NCBI RefSeq assembly: GCF_017591425.1
Contig: NW_024465777.1
Span: forward strand, 5,642,001 to 5,706,000
DNA length: 64,000 nucleotides
Reading direction: 5' to 3'
Source of the DNA: Ochotona curzoniae
Taxonomy: Eukaryota; Chordata; Mammalia; Lagomorpha; Ochotonidae
The notes beneath the pieces are model-generated. The model was not told the DNA's origin. It did no database searches and saw only the letters and a list, made by a program, of their open reading frames with translations. Each line of letters starts with the position of its first letter. Positions within the stretch are counted from its first letter, which is position 1. The position numbers were made by a program, and so were the translations under genes. Shown here piece by piece: positions 31,801 through 62,864 of the stretch.

Positions 31801-34209
31801 AGCTGGATTGAAAGTCGGGCAGCAAGGACTTGAAGTGGTGCCCATACAGATTGCCAGTGTCAGTTTTTCTTGCTATGACCCATATTAGCTTCAGTCTTTG
31901 CTGCCTTGAGGCACACAGGAATGAGTGTGTTGTGTGCTGGGTGTATTCCAGTCTGCATGCTGGTCCATCAGCTCCCTCTGCTCGCACCAGAACGCAGTGA
32001 ACCTGCTGTGTCGCTGTGCTGCTGAGACGCCTGTGAACATGAACGAGTTGCACATTGTAGCTGCCCTACTGGGAAGCCATGCTGAAAAGGAGCCACAGGT
32101 GGCAGAGACAGGGCTGGCAGGGAGATGTGGGTGGCAGAGGCCGGGCTGGCAGGGAGCTGGGGGTGGTGGAGGTCAGGATGGCAGGGAGCTGTGGGTGGGG
32201 GAGGTCAGGCTGGCAGGGAACTATGGGTGGCAGAGGCCAGGCTGGCAGGGAGCTGTGGGTGGTGGAGGCCAGGCTGGCAGGGAGCTGTGGGTGGCAGAGG
32301 CCGGGCTGGCAGGGAACTATGGGTGGCATAGAGCTGTGGGTGGCAGAGGCCAGCAGGGCCTCAGAAGCTACAGGATGCCCTCACCTGGCACGGAGCTGCA
32401 GGAAGGATTTTGCCTGTTAAAGGGAAAGGGCTGGCTCGAGGTCACAAGAACCAATCCTGGTTTCCCCTTGGCCCTTAGCACCCTGCACATATGGAGACCC
32501 CAGCCCCCACCTTGCCCCATGTACTGCAGCCTTGCATGGACCCAGTCCTCCTGCTGTGCCCCAGGTGTTGGGTGGCCTGGACAGTTAGGTTGTTGCCATG
32601 ACTGAGCAAGACAGGGTTGGACCTTCCCTCGAGGCGCAAGTGCTTCCACCTCGTTGCTGATTGTCTACAAACATTAACTGGAAAAATCATGCCGTGGCTG
32701 CGACCATGGCAGTTGAGTGCTGCCCTTGCCTCGGGGCAGGAATAAGATGGAGGATAGGGCACCATAGGGGATGTGCAGACTGGAGCCCACCCGAAAGGGA
32801 GCCAGTGGCAGAGAAGCTGGCTGGAGGAGTGTCAATGCTGCTGGCACCCAGGGCAGGGCCAAGGGGGGGGTGAAGGGAGTGTTGGCCACAGCTCTGACCT
32901 TGACTAGGTCTGGGTTCCCAGTAGGCATCTGAGGAATGCATACTGAGGAGGTGCAGGACAGGAAGTCCCTAGACACCTTCTTGTGCAGCTTCCTTCCCTC
33001 CCTGGAGACTCTGATGCTGCCAGTCCAGCATGGCCTCCGGGAGGTAGGACAGGACCTCTTGTGTCTTGGACAGTCAAAACCAGGGACTGTGTAAGAGGGC
33101 CTGACCATGGGAACTTCACCCTAAGGGCAAGTGCAGCCTGCCACCTGTTGCCACCTGGATGGCTTCTTGCCTCCCAGGGGCTGCAGTTACAGATTTTCAG
33201 TGTTCTTCCAGGAAAGGGAGGATTTAGGAGCTTCTGGGAAAGGCTCTGGAGACATCCCTACCTGATTCTGACTCATTTCCAGCCCTGTCATGGAGCAATG
33301 TCGCTATGGCAGTATTGGGTGGAAGTCAGACAACATACCCAGGGGCTGGCTCTCTGCAAGTCCCAACTCTGGTTGCATGAGCCTGCCATTCTCCAGCCCT
33401 GATTCAGGGGTCTGCCACCTGCCTCAGGGTTAGCTGTGACCCTGGAGGTTGCCAGGCAGACTGCCCATAGCACTTACTGGGTTCCTTTTCCTCTTGCAGG
33501 GATCAGCATCTGTGCATCCTTCCTAGGCATCTCGTGGGCACTGCTGGACTACCATCGGGCCTTGCGTACCTGCCTCTCTTCCAAATCTCGCCTGGGCCTG
33601 GGCTCCTCTGTCGTCTATTTCCTGTGGAACCTGCTGCTTCTGTGGCCCCGGGTCCTGGCCGTGGCCCTGTTCTCGGCCCTTTTCCCCTGCTCGGTGGCCC
33701 TGCACTTCCTGTTTCTGTGGGTGGTGTTACTGATCTGGGTCTGGCTGCAGGGCACAGACTTCATGCCAGACCCCAGATCAGAGTGGCTGTACCGGGCCAC
33801 AGTGGCTGTCATCCTGTATTTCTCCTGGTTCAATGTGGCTGAGGGCAGCACCCGAGGTCGGGCCACCATCCACCTGGCATTCGTCTTAAGTGACAGTGTT
33901 CTCCTGGTGATCACCTGGGTGACTCATCGCACCTGGCTGCCTGGTGGGATCCCATTGTACATATGGCTGCTAGTGTCCGGCGTCAGCTTCCTCCTGGGCC
34001 TGGCCCTGCGCCTCGCCTACTACAGCTGGCTGCACCCCAGCTACTCTCAGAAGCCTGACCGGGTGGATGGGACCCGCAGCCTCCTTGCCCCCGAGCCGAG
34101 TCAGGTGCTCCACAACAGGCGCATGACTCAGCTGGCACGGAACTTTTTCTCTAAGGCTAAGGACGAGGCTGCTTCACCAGGGAGGGTGGAAGTGAATGGC
34201 ACCCTTTGA
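28560..34209 (+). CDS. XKR8: XKR8, caspase-activated phospholipid scramblase (complete, 3 coding exons)
   Basis: Exons 28560-28852, 31189-31379 and 33500-34209 join to 1194 nt: 397 codons plus TGA, versus about 395 in human. The protein is a multi-pass XK-family membrane protein with hydrophobic helices throughout, for example [37 protein letters not shown] and [15 protein letters not shown]. The family-typical [20 protein letters not shown] is in exon 2. The tail has KPDRVD-G with D351 at the position of the known effector-caspase site whose cleavage activates human XKR8. Family knowledge: with basigin or neuroplastin it scrambles phosphatidylserine at the plasma membrane during apoptosis, an eat-me signal. 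The C-terminus (VEVNGTL) differs slightly from human. The start ATG follows a GC-rich leader with G at -3. Splice sites are canonical and phases consistent. Confidence 0.97.
29215..29395 (+). mobile_element. Old CSINE, 3' two-thirds
   Basis: ctcacccagggaggcagccc to gggtgagccaggggatgggg. In XKR8 intron 1; the head is unrecognisable. Confidence 0.55.
30650..30905 (-). mobile_element. Older CSINE
   Basis: aactgtttattggaaaggca to ttgctgggactgcaggggca, 5' end eroded. In XKR8 intron 1. Confidence 0.75.
31035..31100 (-). mobile_element. MIR fragment just upstream of XKR8 exon 2
   Basis: tatctccattttacagcaat ... gtggcttgtccaaaaccctg is reversed MIR core. Confidence 0.45.
31189..31379 (+). CDS. XKR8: XKR8 coding exon 2
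   Basis: 191 nt encoding [20 protein letters not shown] and the conserved [20 protein letters not shown]. Acceptor tgtgccag, donor gtgagt; ends one base into the W162 codon. Confidence 0.96.
31592..31865 (-). mobile_element. Older CSINE
   Basis: tatttattaatttgaaaggt to agtggtgcccatacagattgc. In XKR8 intron 2. Confidence 0.78.
32111..32353. repeat. 32-bp minisatellite in XKR8 intron 2 (about 7.5 units)
   Basis: The unit is about 'rggctggcagggagctgtgggtggcagaggcc'; seven units of 28-32 bp and a partial eighth follow head to tail, with g/t and gct/act variants. It is purine-rich on the plus strand and lies between exons 2 and 3. Confidence 0.92.
33500..34209 (+). CDS. XKR8: XKR8 last coding exon 3
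   Basis: 710 nt encoding residues 162-397, including the remaining helices, the caspase motif DRVD-G (cleavage after D351) and stop TGA. The acceptor is ctcttgcag. Confidence 0.97.
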
Positions 34210-34875
34210 AGCTGGGTGAGACCCCATCGCAACCGTTCACCATGTGCACAGTGTGACGTGGCCGGGTCCTGGGGGCTGAGGGCCATGGGCGGTATGGAGG
34301 ACATCTTAGAAAGATGGCCTTTTCTCTTCTGCCAGCTGACCGGAACTCTCCCCTTATGGTGTTTGCACCTCGTGCCACTCTGTCCCACGCCCCATTCTTG
34401 TCTTCTGGGCTGAGAGGCCCAGGACTGCCAGGGGGTATTCTCTAGAATTCTCCATCCTCTCCCCATGCCCATGCTGCCATTCTGTTCCTTCAGTAGCTGT
34501 TTACTGAGTGTGTTCTATGGTAGCAACATGATCCCATCCTTGGGACCTAGATCCATAATAGCTGCCATCCTGGCCACATCCCTTACCTAGTCAAGCCTGT
34601 GAGCCAGGGATGCCCAGTGCTGGGAGGTCTTTGCCAGCCCCTGCAGGACCTTAGTGCAGCTGGTCCAGCCCTGTTTGGCTCTCAGGGGGCTGGCTGCCTT
34701 CCAGCCTATGGCGGGATGGACCTGTGTTCTGGTTATGTGGAGCCATTGAGTGTTGCCTCCTCCTCTTGCCAGCAGCATACCTCCTACCTCAGTGTGTGCA
34801 AGAGGAGCCCAGGAGTGCCTCTCTCCTGGCCTGTGACAGACACTAAGTGTTGTTTGACAGTATTACTAGGTTGTT

Positions 34876-34881
34876 ATTAAA
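34876..34881 (+). terminator. XKR8: XKR8 proximal poly(A) signal candidate (ATTAAA)
   Basis: ATTAAA about 670 nt after the stop, with tctgtgtc downstream as a possible GU element. Confidence 0.4.
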
Positions 34882-35493
34882 ACCTCATGGAATCTGCCAA
34901 CCAAGTCTGTGTCATTCCACACCATCCAGAGTTTGAAGTTTAAAGGGCCACAAAATCCTTTAACACTGGCAGTGTCCCCTGGGACACAGGGCCAGTGTGG
35001 GTGGGACTCCACAGCTTTTTTTTCTGCAGTTTCAGGAGGTGTTGGGCCTCCAAAACCAGATCTACACACATCACTTATTTATTCTACTGGAGATAACTGG
35101 GTGAGTAGAGGGCCGAGATGACATCAGCTGTGGCTGGGGGACAGCTCACAAGTGTGGCCAGGGCTGAGCCTGGCTAACTCGCCACCTGTTCGAGCCATCT
35201 GGCAAGCAGGAAGGAAGAAAAGTTGCAATGCTCACTTCTGCTGTGAGGGCTGTGGCAATGCCTCGGCCCAGAGGTGATGGGCTGGGGGAGCTGGACAGGG
35301 GGACACTGGGAAGCCAGTGCTGGTGAATTCTATACCCAGTGTTACAGGCAGAGGGTCTCACACAACTTGCACTCCAGTGGTTTCCAGACGAATTTCATGG
35401 AACAGCCTGGCCCATGGGGTGGCCAACATAATGTAAACAAAGAAATTCCCACCTGTTACCTCTTATCTGTGTGAGAGAATATGGCAATCTCGG

Positions 35494-35499
35494 AATAAA
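35494..35499 (+). terminator. XKR8: XKR8 poly(A) signal candidate (AATAAA)
   Basis: Canonical AATAAA in a unique-sequence context, followed by a T-rich stretch (cattcttttcattg). It would give a 3'UTR of about 1.3 kb. Confidence 0.5.
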
Positions 35500-35554
35500 G
35501 AACCATTCTTTTCATTGAATACTGCTTTCTTTTAAAAAAAAGTGGTTATTTGCT

Positions 35555-35865
35555 TTTTAAAAACAAGATTTATTTTTATTGGAAAGGCAGATTTACACAG
35601 AGGAGAGGCAGATCTTACACCCACTGGTTCACTCCCCAAATGCTGCAATAGCCAGAGCTGAGCCAATCCAAAGCCAGGAGCCAGGCATTTTTTCTGGGTC
35701 TCACGTGAATGCAGGGTCCCCAAAACTTGAACCATCCTCCACTGCTTTCCCAAGCCATTAGCAGGGAGCTGGATGGGAAGTGGAGCAGCTGGGACACGAA
35801 CCACTGCCCACACGGGATGCTGGTGCTGAGGGGAAGATAAGCCTGATACGCTGCCAGGCGGACCC
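35555..35865 (-). mobile_element. CSINE in the XKR8 distal 3'UTR
   Basis: agatttatttttattggaaa to ctgatacgctgccaggcgg. Confidence 0.9.
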
Positions 35866-36180
35866 CTCACCGAGTACCTTTAAACAGACACATAGAGATC
35901 ATTACATTTTCTCTGATTCCTGCAGGAGTTGAGAGTTGGAGATGGTAGGCCTTGTTCTTACAATCCCTGAGTTCAGTGCTCACTGTTGCTGTGGAGACGG
36001 GTTTCACCAAGTCAGTTATTTGTTCCTTTCTTTGTCCACCACTCTCTGTCTCCTGTGAGGACTGGGCTGAGGAGAGAAGGATGCATGTCCCAAAAGGAGA
36101 CCAGGTGTTTAAAAGCTTTGTATTTTCAGCTGAGCTGTATCTGTACTCTGCAGATGAAGCTGTTATGGTAATATGTGTGC

Positions 36181-36186
36181 AATAAA
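36181..36186 (+). terminator. XKR8: XKR8 distal poly(A) signal candidate (AATAAA)
   Basis: Canonical AATAAA followed by the T/GT-rich tgtattttatgtatttgg. This is the last such signal in unique DNA before the convergent EYA3 end. Confidence 0.45.
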
Positions 36187-36244
36187 ATTCAGACCATGTA
36201 TTTTATGTATTTGGTAAATGATCTAGAAAGCTGTGAAAGTTAGC

Positions 36245-36492
36245 AGTTGACTCATTTGTGCTGCAACGCCTAGAGCTGAGCTGATCCAAAGCCAGGAGCC
36301 AGAAGCCACTTCCAGGTCTCCCACACAAGCGTAGGGTCCCAAAACTTTGGGCCAGCCTCAACTGCTTTCCCAGGCCACAAGCAGGGAGCTGAAAGGGAAG
36401 TAGAGCAGCTGGGATACAAACTGGCACCGACATGGGATCATGGCATATGCAAGACAAGGACTTGAGCCACTAGTTTACTCTGTTGGGCCCAG
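36245..36492 (-). mobile_element. CSINE lacking its 3' end
   Basis: It starts at gagtagagctgagct-like tagagctgagctgatccaaa and ends tttactctgttgggccc. Confidence 0.85.
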
Positions 36493-36637
36493 GAATCAGA
36501 AGATTTCTCTCTCCAATTTTGCCTTTCAGATAAATTCAAACAAAAATAATCCTGTTGTTTTGCTAATTTTTACCTGTCATCAAAGGTTTATAAGATGAAT
36601 ATGTGACATGCAGCATGTGTGTGTCAATATATACTCT

Positions 36638-36860
36638 TTGAAAGGCAGAGTTCAGAGAGATACACATATACCCCATCTACTGGCTTTCTCCCACATGGCC
36701 CTAATAGGCAGGACTAGACTAGGTCAAACCTACAAACTAGGAGTCCATCTTGGTCTCCCACAGGGGTGGCTAGGGTTCAAGGACTTGGACCTCAGTGCCT
36801 TCCCTGGGCACATTAGCAAGAAGCTGGAGTAGCCAGCTGGGAAGGAGTACTCCACCACAG
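36638..36860 (-). mobile_element. Old CSINE between XKR8 and EYA3
   Basis: tttgaaaggcagagttcaga, ggtctcccacaggggtggct, ggacttggacctcagtgcct; the 5' end is lost. Confidence 0.65.
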
Positions 36861-37474
36861 GCCACCTGCATCACAGTGGCAGCTTCCTTCCTCTGTGCTG
36901 TGACGCCAGTCCCGGTATTTGTGTTAATTCAGGCTAGCACAACGAATAGATGTGCTTCAACTACAATGTGGTGTGAGATCTGTATCCAAAGATGAAAAGC
37001 TTTAATTACTGGACTACAAGGCAACAACTTCCCTTCCAGAGGAATGCAGGGAAAAAAAGATCTTTCTCTGACATGCATGGTGCTTGAAAGCTAGCTCCAA
37101 GCTCTTCATTTCCTCCATGGTGACAAAAGCCAAGAAGCCTAAACTGTTTTCCAGACCAGAGAGGGCTGGTCACTCAGTCTGGAGAAGCAAAATGAGAACA
37201 TCATTGCTATGATATGAAATCAGGCTAAGTCAAGGAATATATGATTCCAGTACTAAGCTTCATAAAGCAATATATCTCACTATGGAGAAATAGAAATCTC
37301 TCTTATAAATTATTTAAAAGGGTTTATTTTCCCACATACATTCATGGTAGTTTGCTTCACTTTTTCATTGGTTGCTGTAGGGGTGAGGCCTCTCAGGAAC
37401 TCCTCAGCCCTAATGAGGCCCCTACACAGCTAGGCAAGCGGCCAAGCTTATTCAGATAAGACACAGGAGCAAAC

Positions 37475-40400
37475 TGTATAGAAAATAAAAACTTTATTTT
37501 TTTTTCAAGTTTATAAGATAGTTCCCGTTACATATAACATTATGGTCAAGGATACTACAGCCACGAATGCCCGCAGTCACATAAATAGATCCAACCCACT
37601 CAATGCCTGTTCTTGCAGCATCGTGCTTTCAGAAATCATCCTTAAGGAAGTGGCTCCTGTCAGCGCATCAGGGACCAAGGAGCCTGGCTGGCTGGAGCTG
37701 AGTGACTGGAGGTGAAGGAGGGGCAGCTGGCCCACTGGTCATAGCTCCGCTCTCCCTCCTGTAGCTGCAGGTATTCTAGAACCTCAGAGCTCAGCTATGG
37801 CCTCTCTAAAGTGAGGGTTCGGGAGGGGGTCCTAACTTTGAGATGAACAAGGATGCTCACCGATGAAGTGGTCACACAGAAGCCTGCTGAGGGGGCAGCC
37901 CTCATGGCCCCTTATGGAGGAACAAGAGGCTGTAAGCTCATCACTCTGGGCCTAAACTGTCCCTCTCCCAGGAAGAGGGGACCATGGCCCTGGGGTTCAG
38001 TGACACCAACACCCATTCAAGGCTCGGAACAGCTGCGAGTTCTGCAAGCTGCAGCTGGAGTTTATCAATTGGATTCTACTTGGAGCTTTGAAGCTGAGTT
38101 TGCATGAACTGCGAGCAAGTGAGCTGTGGCACATCTTGGGACACTTGCCTTGCCCCTCACCAACTTGCAGAGCAGAAGACAGGAATACCCCAAATCACAC
38201 AAAAGCCCAAACAGGCATCTAGGTCTGGAGCAGGCCCCAGGGCCCTGGACAGAGCGATGCTAAGGCACAGTCAGTTTTACATTCAGAAGTTAAGCCGCCT
38301 CTGAAAGCCACGACCCACCTGGCCACTCCATTAGCCACAGTCCTCACAAGAAATCCATGCACCCATTTCTGGGTGCTCAGGGTGCCCGAAGGGTTTACTG
38401 TGTGGCTCATTTCATGGGGACTCTCCAGGAAACAGGGCTGCCGTCGGCTAGGCAGACCCAAGGCTCTTGGTCTCCCTCTTACTAAGATCTCTATGCTGGG
38501 GAGGGGACAGACAAGGTGAGAAGGGGAGTGTTTGCTGGAGACTTCATTTTGGCAAAGATGAGCGCCTGCCCTCTTATCCTCCTCTGGATGAGGGAGGGTG
38601 GCAGCAATGGAAAAGAACAGAGGCTGCTCTGCTCAGAAAGCCTCCTCGCCTGTCCTTGCCAAGTTCAAGTTCCCTTTGGAAAAAGCTAAGCTGGATAGTC
38701 AGGCAAGAGGAAAAGGCCCACCAGAAAAATACCAAGTTGTATTCTATGCACGAAGAGTTCCCAGAGGATGTGGTATGGGGAGGATCTGTGTGTGTGACAG
38801 GGGTATTGTTTGCAGCCCTGCCGGCCTGAGGCACGGCCCTGACAGGGTGGCCTTGGCCAGAGCCACCAACCAGGTTACCCCAGTGGACAGAGGGGGGTTT
38901 TCTGGGATTGTCATCGTGGAGCACTAGTACCAGGGTCTCATGCTTGAGGACAGGTCTGGGGAAGGCCTGCCTCCGCCGTCTGTGTCTTCCACCCCACATG
39001 GAAATGAGGCCAAAGCAGCAGTTCAGTGATGGAGCAATTGCTTCAGCAGTCTCACATAACTTGCTTCCTAAAGCCGGTAGACACGAAGCACTCTGCAGAC
39101 AGCTCCGAAGGAATATGTACACCAGCCTTTCTTGGTTGTTATCTGCCTGCCTGGGCAGAGTCAGCCTCCCTGTGCGGTGACATCTTGGAAATGATACATG
39201 GAACTGGGGAAAAGCCTGCATGGCTGGGATTGGCCAAAGATGATCCCTCCTCAGGACCAACACTGTGTCTTTCTGAGGGACTCAGTCACCCTGCTTGGTG
39301 CTGCCTGGACAGTCTGAGTTTTGTCAGTGCCTGAAAATTTATCCTGGCTGAGTAGGTACCTACTTGGGCCTTAGAGGCAAGGCACATCCAAACAAACCCA
39401 GCCAGCTGGAAGGCTGGAGCCAGTGCCGAGGCACCTACGAACACTGGGGTTGGGCTGAGATGCTCCTGTATTTGGTCTAGGATTAAGCCTCCAGTCATGC
39501 AGAAAAAGAGCCAGCATTTCAATCAGGAGAGTGTGGCCTCGCAGATGAAAGCAGAACAGGCTGCTCTTCAGTTACAGGCAGAGGCATGGGTGCATGTGAG
39601 CCCAGACCCTGTACACGGCTTGCAGGTTTCCTCAAAGGAAGCCAAACACCGTGGCAGCTTGGGACAAAATGCAGTGACAGGACTGTTTTCAAGACTCGAT
39701 GTGATGCCCTGGGACCAACGTGCGGGACTTGGCCAGGGCTGAATGGAGCTAGAGCGAGCTGAAGAGGTGGAAGGCTCAGAGCCCCGCGGCTGTGTGGGCA
39801 GCAGGCGATGGGAGAAGCTGCTTTTGTGCAAGCGCGGAGAGTGTCGTCTTGCGAAGTGGCCGATGTCTAGGGAGCCTTAGAAGAAGAGGCCTTAGTTTCC
39901 CTTTTCCAGTTGAGAGGCGAAGCCTGCTAGGACATGGTCTCTGAATTACAAATCAAATTGGAGGCTTCCAATCTACTGACTAAGAGAAGCAGTTTCCAGC
40001 TTTGTGTCATCTGGTGAAAGGGGAAGCTGGATTGGAGAAGGGACTAAGGCTTTTAGGAAGAGGGATGCCAAACCTAGAATTCCCAGTGCCTAGCACCCTG
40101 GAGCTGGGCTGAGTTAGGAGATGGAAGAACAGGAGAAGCCATCCTACGGAGCAGACCCCTGGAGCAGCATCAGGGGAGTGACTGTCACACAGAGGTATTT
40201 AGACATTTCAACAACTATTTTCAAGGAAACTTTACATGCCCCTTTCTTGCTAGAAGAAGAAAGAGGGAAAGCCTGCTTCAGAGACCCTTACCTAAAAAAT
40301 AACATACACAGTCCTGGAAGTTTGTGCTACAGCTACGGAGGGTCTCCAGGCTGCAGGAGACAGTACAGAGGCTGCTGCGTTCATCCTCTCCCAAGCACAC

Positions 40401-40723
40401 AGCAGTCTCAATCTGATCACAACTCCAAGTACAACTCTGCTCCAAGAATTTCCTTTTCCTTTCTTTGCTTTCTCAAAACAAAACAGGAGAATTAAAGCAC
40501 AGGAGCCGCAGCAAGTCAACTGTTCTCTCCATCCAACTGTCTTGGGCGTCTGGGCAAGGATGAGCGCGGGGCAGTGGCTGGCTCCCAGCCCCACCTGTGG
40601 CTCTTAGTCCGACTGTGTTCTCACCAGCTTCCATGGAGCAAAGACAGAGATTTCCCAGCTGGTTCCAGTCTCTGGCTCCCTTGGGATGAGAAGGAGCTCA
40701 CACAAGACTTTGTTCCAGTCCTG
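37475..40723 (-). other. EYA3: EYA3 3'UTR (about 3.2 kb, SINE-free)
   Basis: Unique sequence from the stop codon to the poly(A) signal at 37493-37498, with no CSINE or other recognised repeat, unlike every other stretch of this length nearby. Length is in line with the long 3'UTR of mammalian EYA3. No other AATAAA was noticed in this orientation within it. Confidence 0.75.
37493..37498 (-). terminator. EYA3: EYA3 poly(A) signal
   Basis: Reads AATAAA on the minus strand, preceded on that strand by an A-rich run. Cleavage is expected around 37470-37480. Confidence 0.7.
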
Positions 40724-61308
<20,585 letters not shown>

Positions 61309-61671
61309 CTGTAGGCAAAAGGGAGCAACAGAGAACAAGACTCTTAGAAAGAACATCCATTAATTCCAACAACAAGAGGCTTTCTTCCTGTTATTGATAT
61401 TTTTGATATTATTGATATTTTTCTCAAAGCACTACTATGACTTCTCATTTACTATTTCATTAACAGTCTCTCAACTAAACTGATGATTTTCAAAAGGCAT
61501 TCTGTGGAAATTCAAGAATTTGGAGGGTAAAGTATCTTCAGGATTAGAGAAAGCTGACAGGGAAGGATTCCTTGTACACTCATTAATATACCCAGAGTGC
61601 CCTTTTATCCACCATGGCGCTACCCACTATCACCAATAGGATGTATTGGATTTCTGCAAACAACTTTTTCT

Positions 61672-61950
61672 AATATTTATTATTTAGTTGACAGGCTAAG
61701 TTAGAAAGAGGTAGAGAATCTTTCATTTGCTGGGCCAATGGCTGGCTGGCCAGGCTGCCATTAGCAGCCTGGGTCCTCTTTATGTGGATGGCAGGGACCC
61801 AAGCACTTGGACTGTCTTCTGTTGCTTTCCTATGTGAGTAGTAGGCAGCTGGATTGGAAGTGGAACCTCTGGGCTTCAATAGGCATTCCTACGGTATGCC
61901 TGTACTGTAGGCAGTGGCTTAAATCACTGCAATTCAATACGGGCCCCTCT
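61672..61950 (-). mobile_element. Older CSINE
   Basis: aatatttattatttagttga to cactgcaattcaatacgggcccc. Confidence 0.78.
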
Positions 61951-61979
61951 GCAAAAAAAAATTATAAAGTTTACAAACT

Positions 61980-62285
61980 GGGGCCAGCATCACAGTGTGA
62001 CAAATAAAACCGCCAACTACAATGCCAAAGCCCATATGGGCAATGGCTCCTGTCCAAGCTGCCCCATTTCTGATCCAGCTTCCTACTAATGGCCTGGGAA
62101 AAGCAGTTGAAGATGGTCCAAGTGTTTGGGCCCCTACCACCTACCTGGGAAAACTCCTGGATCCTGGCATCATCCTGCCCAGCTCTGGCTCTTACGGCCA
62201 TTTATGGGAGTGAACCAATGGATGGAAGTTCTCTTTTGTCTCTCATCCTCTGTAACTCTTTCAAACAAAAAGAAATCTTAAAAAG
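61980..62285 (+). mobile_element. Older CSINE
   Basis: ggggccagcatcacagtgtg to ctctgtaactctttcaaac. Opposed head to head with 61672-61950. Confidence 0.82.
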
Positions 62286-62551
62286 TTTACAAATAATGCA
62301 CTAAATAGCAATGCTTACAAACACGGATGAAATTAAGTGAAGAAAGCACATATCCTACATCAGAGTTACCCAGATTAAAATACTAGTTATCTATTTTTTT
62401 TAAATCACAATCCATTTGTTTTTAAAAACAAAAAGTTCCTTAACATAATGACAACTCTAGGTCATTTCACAGACACATATGAAGGGCTCACAGATACATA
62501 TAAAATGCCTTCAAAAAGGAAATACGTGCTATTAAAAATTATGCATAAGTC

Positions 62552-62862
62552 AATTAAAAATATTTATTTATTTTTATTGAAAAGGCAGATTTACAGAGAG
62601 AAAGATCTTTTATCCGTTGGTTTACTCCCCAGATGGCCACAACAGCTGGAGCTGAACTGACCCAAAGCCAGGAACCAGAAGCTTCTTGCAGAAATCCCCG
62701 TGGGTAACAGGGGTCCAAGGACTTGAGCCATCCTTCACTGCTTTCCCAAGTCATAAGCAAAGACCTAGATCAAAAATGGAGTAGCCAGCACACAAATTGG
62801 CCTATATGGATGCTAGTGCTTGCAGGTGGAGGATTAGCCAACTGAGCCACTCAGTAGTCCAT
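62552..62862 (-). mobile_element. CSINE
   Basis: atttatttttattgaaaagg to actgagccactcagtagtcc. Confidence 0.88.
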
Positions 62863-62864
62863 TA

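Larger units (their letters stand above)
34210..36186 (+). other. XKR8: XKR8 3'UTR, with alternative poly(A) signals
   Basis: Three candidate signals are visible: ATTAAA at 34876-34881 (GT-rich DNA about 30 bp downstream), AATAAA at 35494-35499 and AATAAA at 36181-36186. A minus-strand CSINE sits between the last two, so the longest transcript would carry it. Which site is used cannot be decided here. Confidence 0.55.

Noticed and set aside
31925..32605. 226-codon plus frame, and matching minus frames at 32066-32329
   Set aside because: It is mostly the 32-bp minisatellite translated in rotating frames, open on both strands because the unit lacks stops.
38574..39263. 229-codon minus open frame in the EYA3 3'UTR
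   Set aside because: It lies downstream of the EYA3 stop on the same strand, lacks recognisable domains, and is plausible by chance in 3.2 kb of fairly GC-rich DNA.
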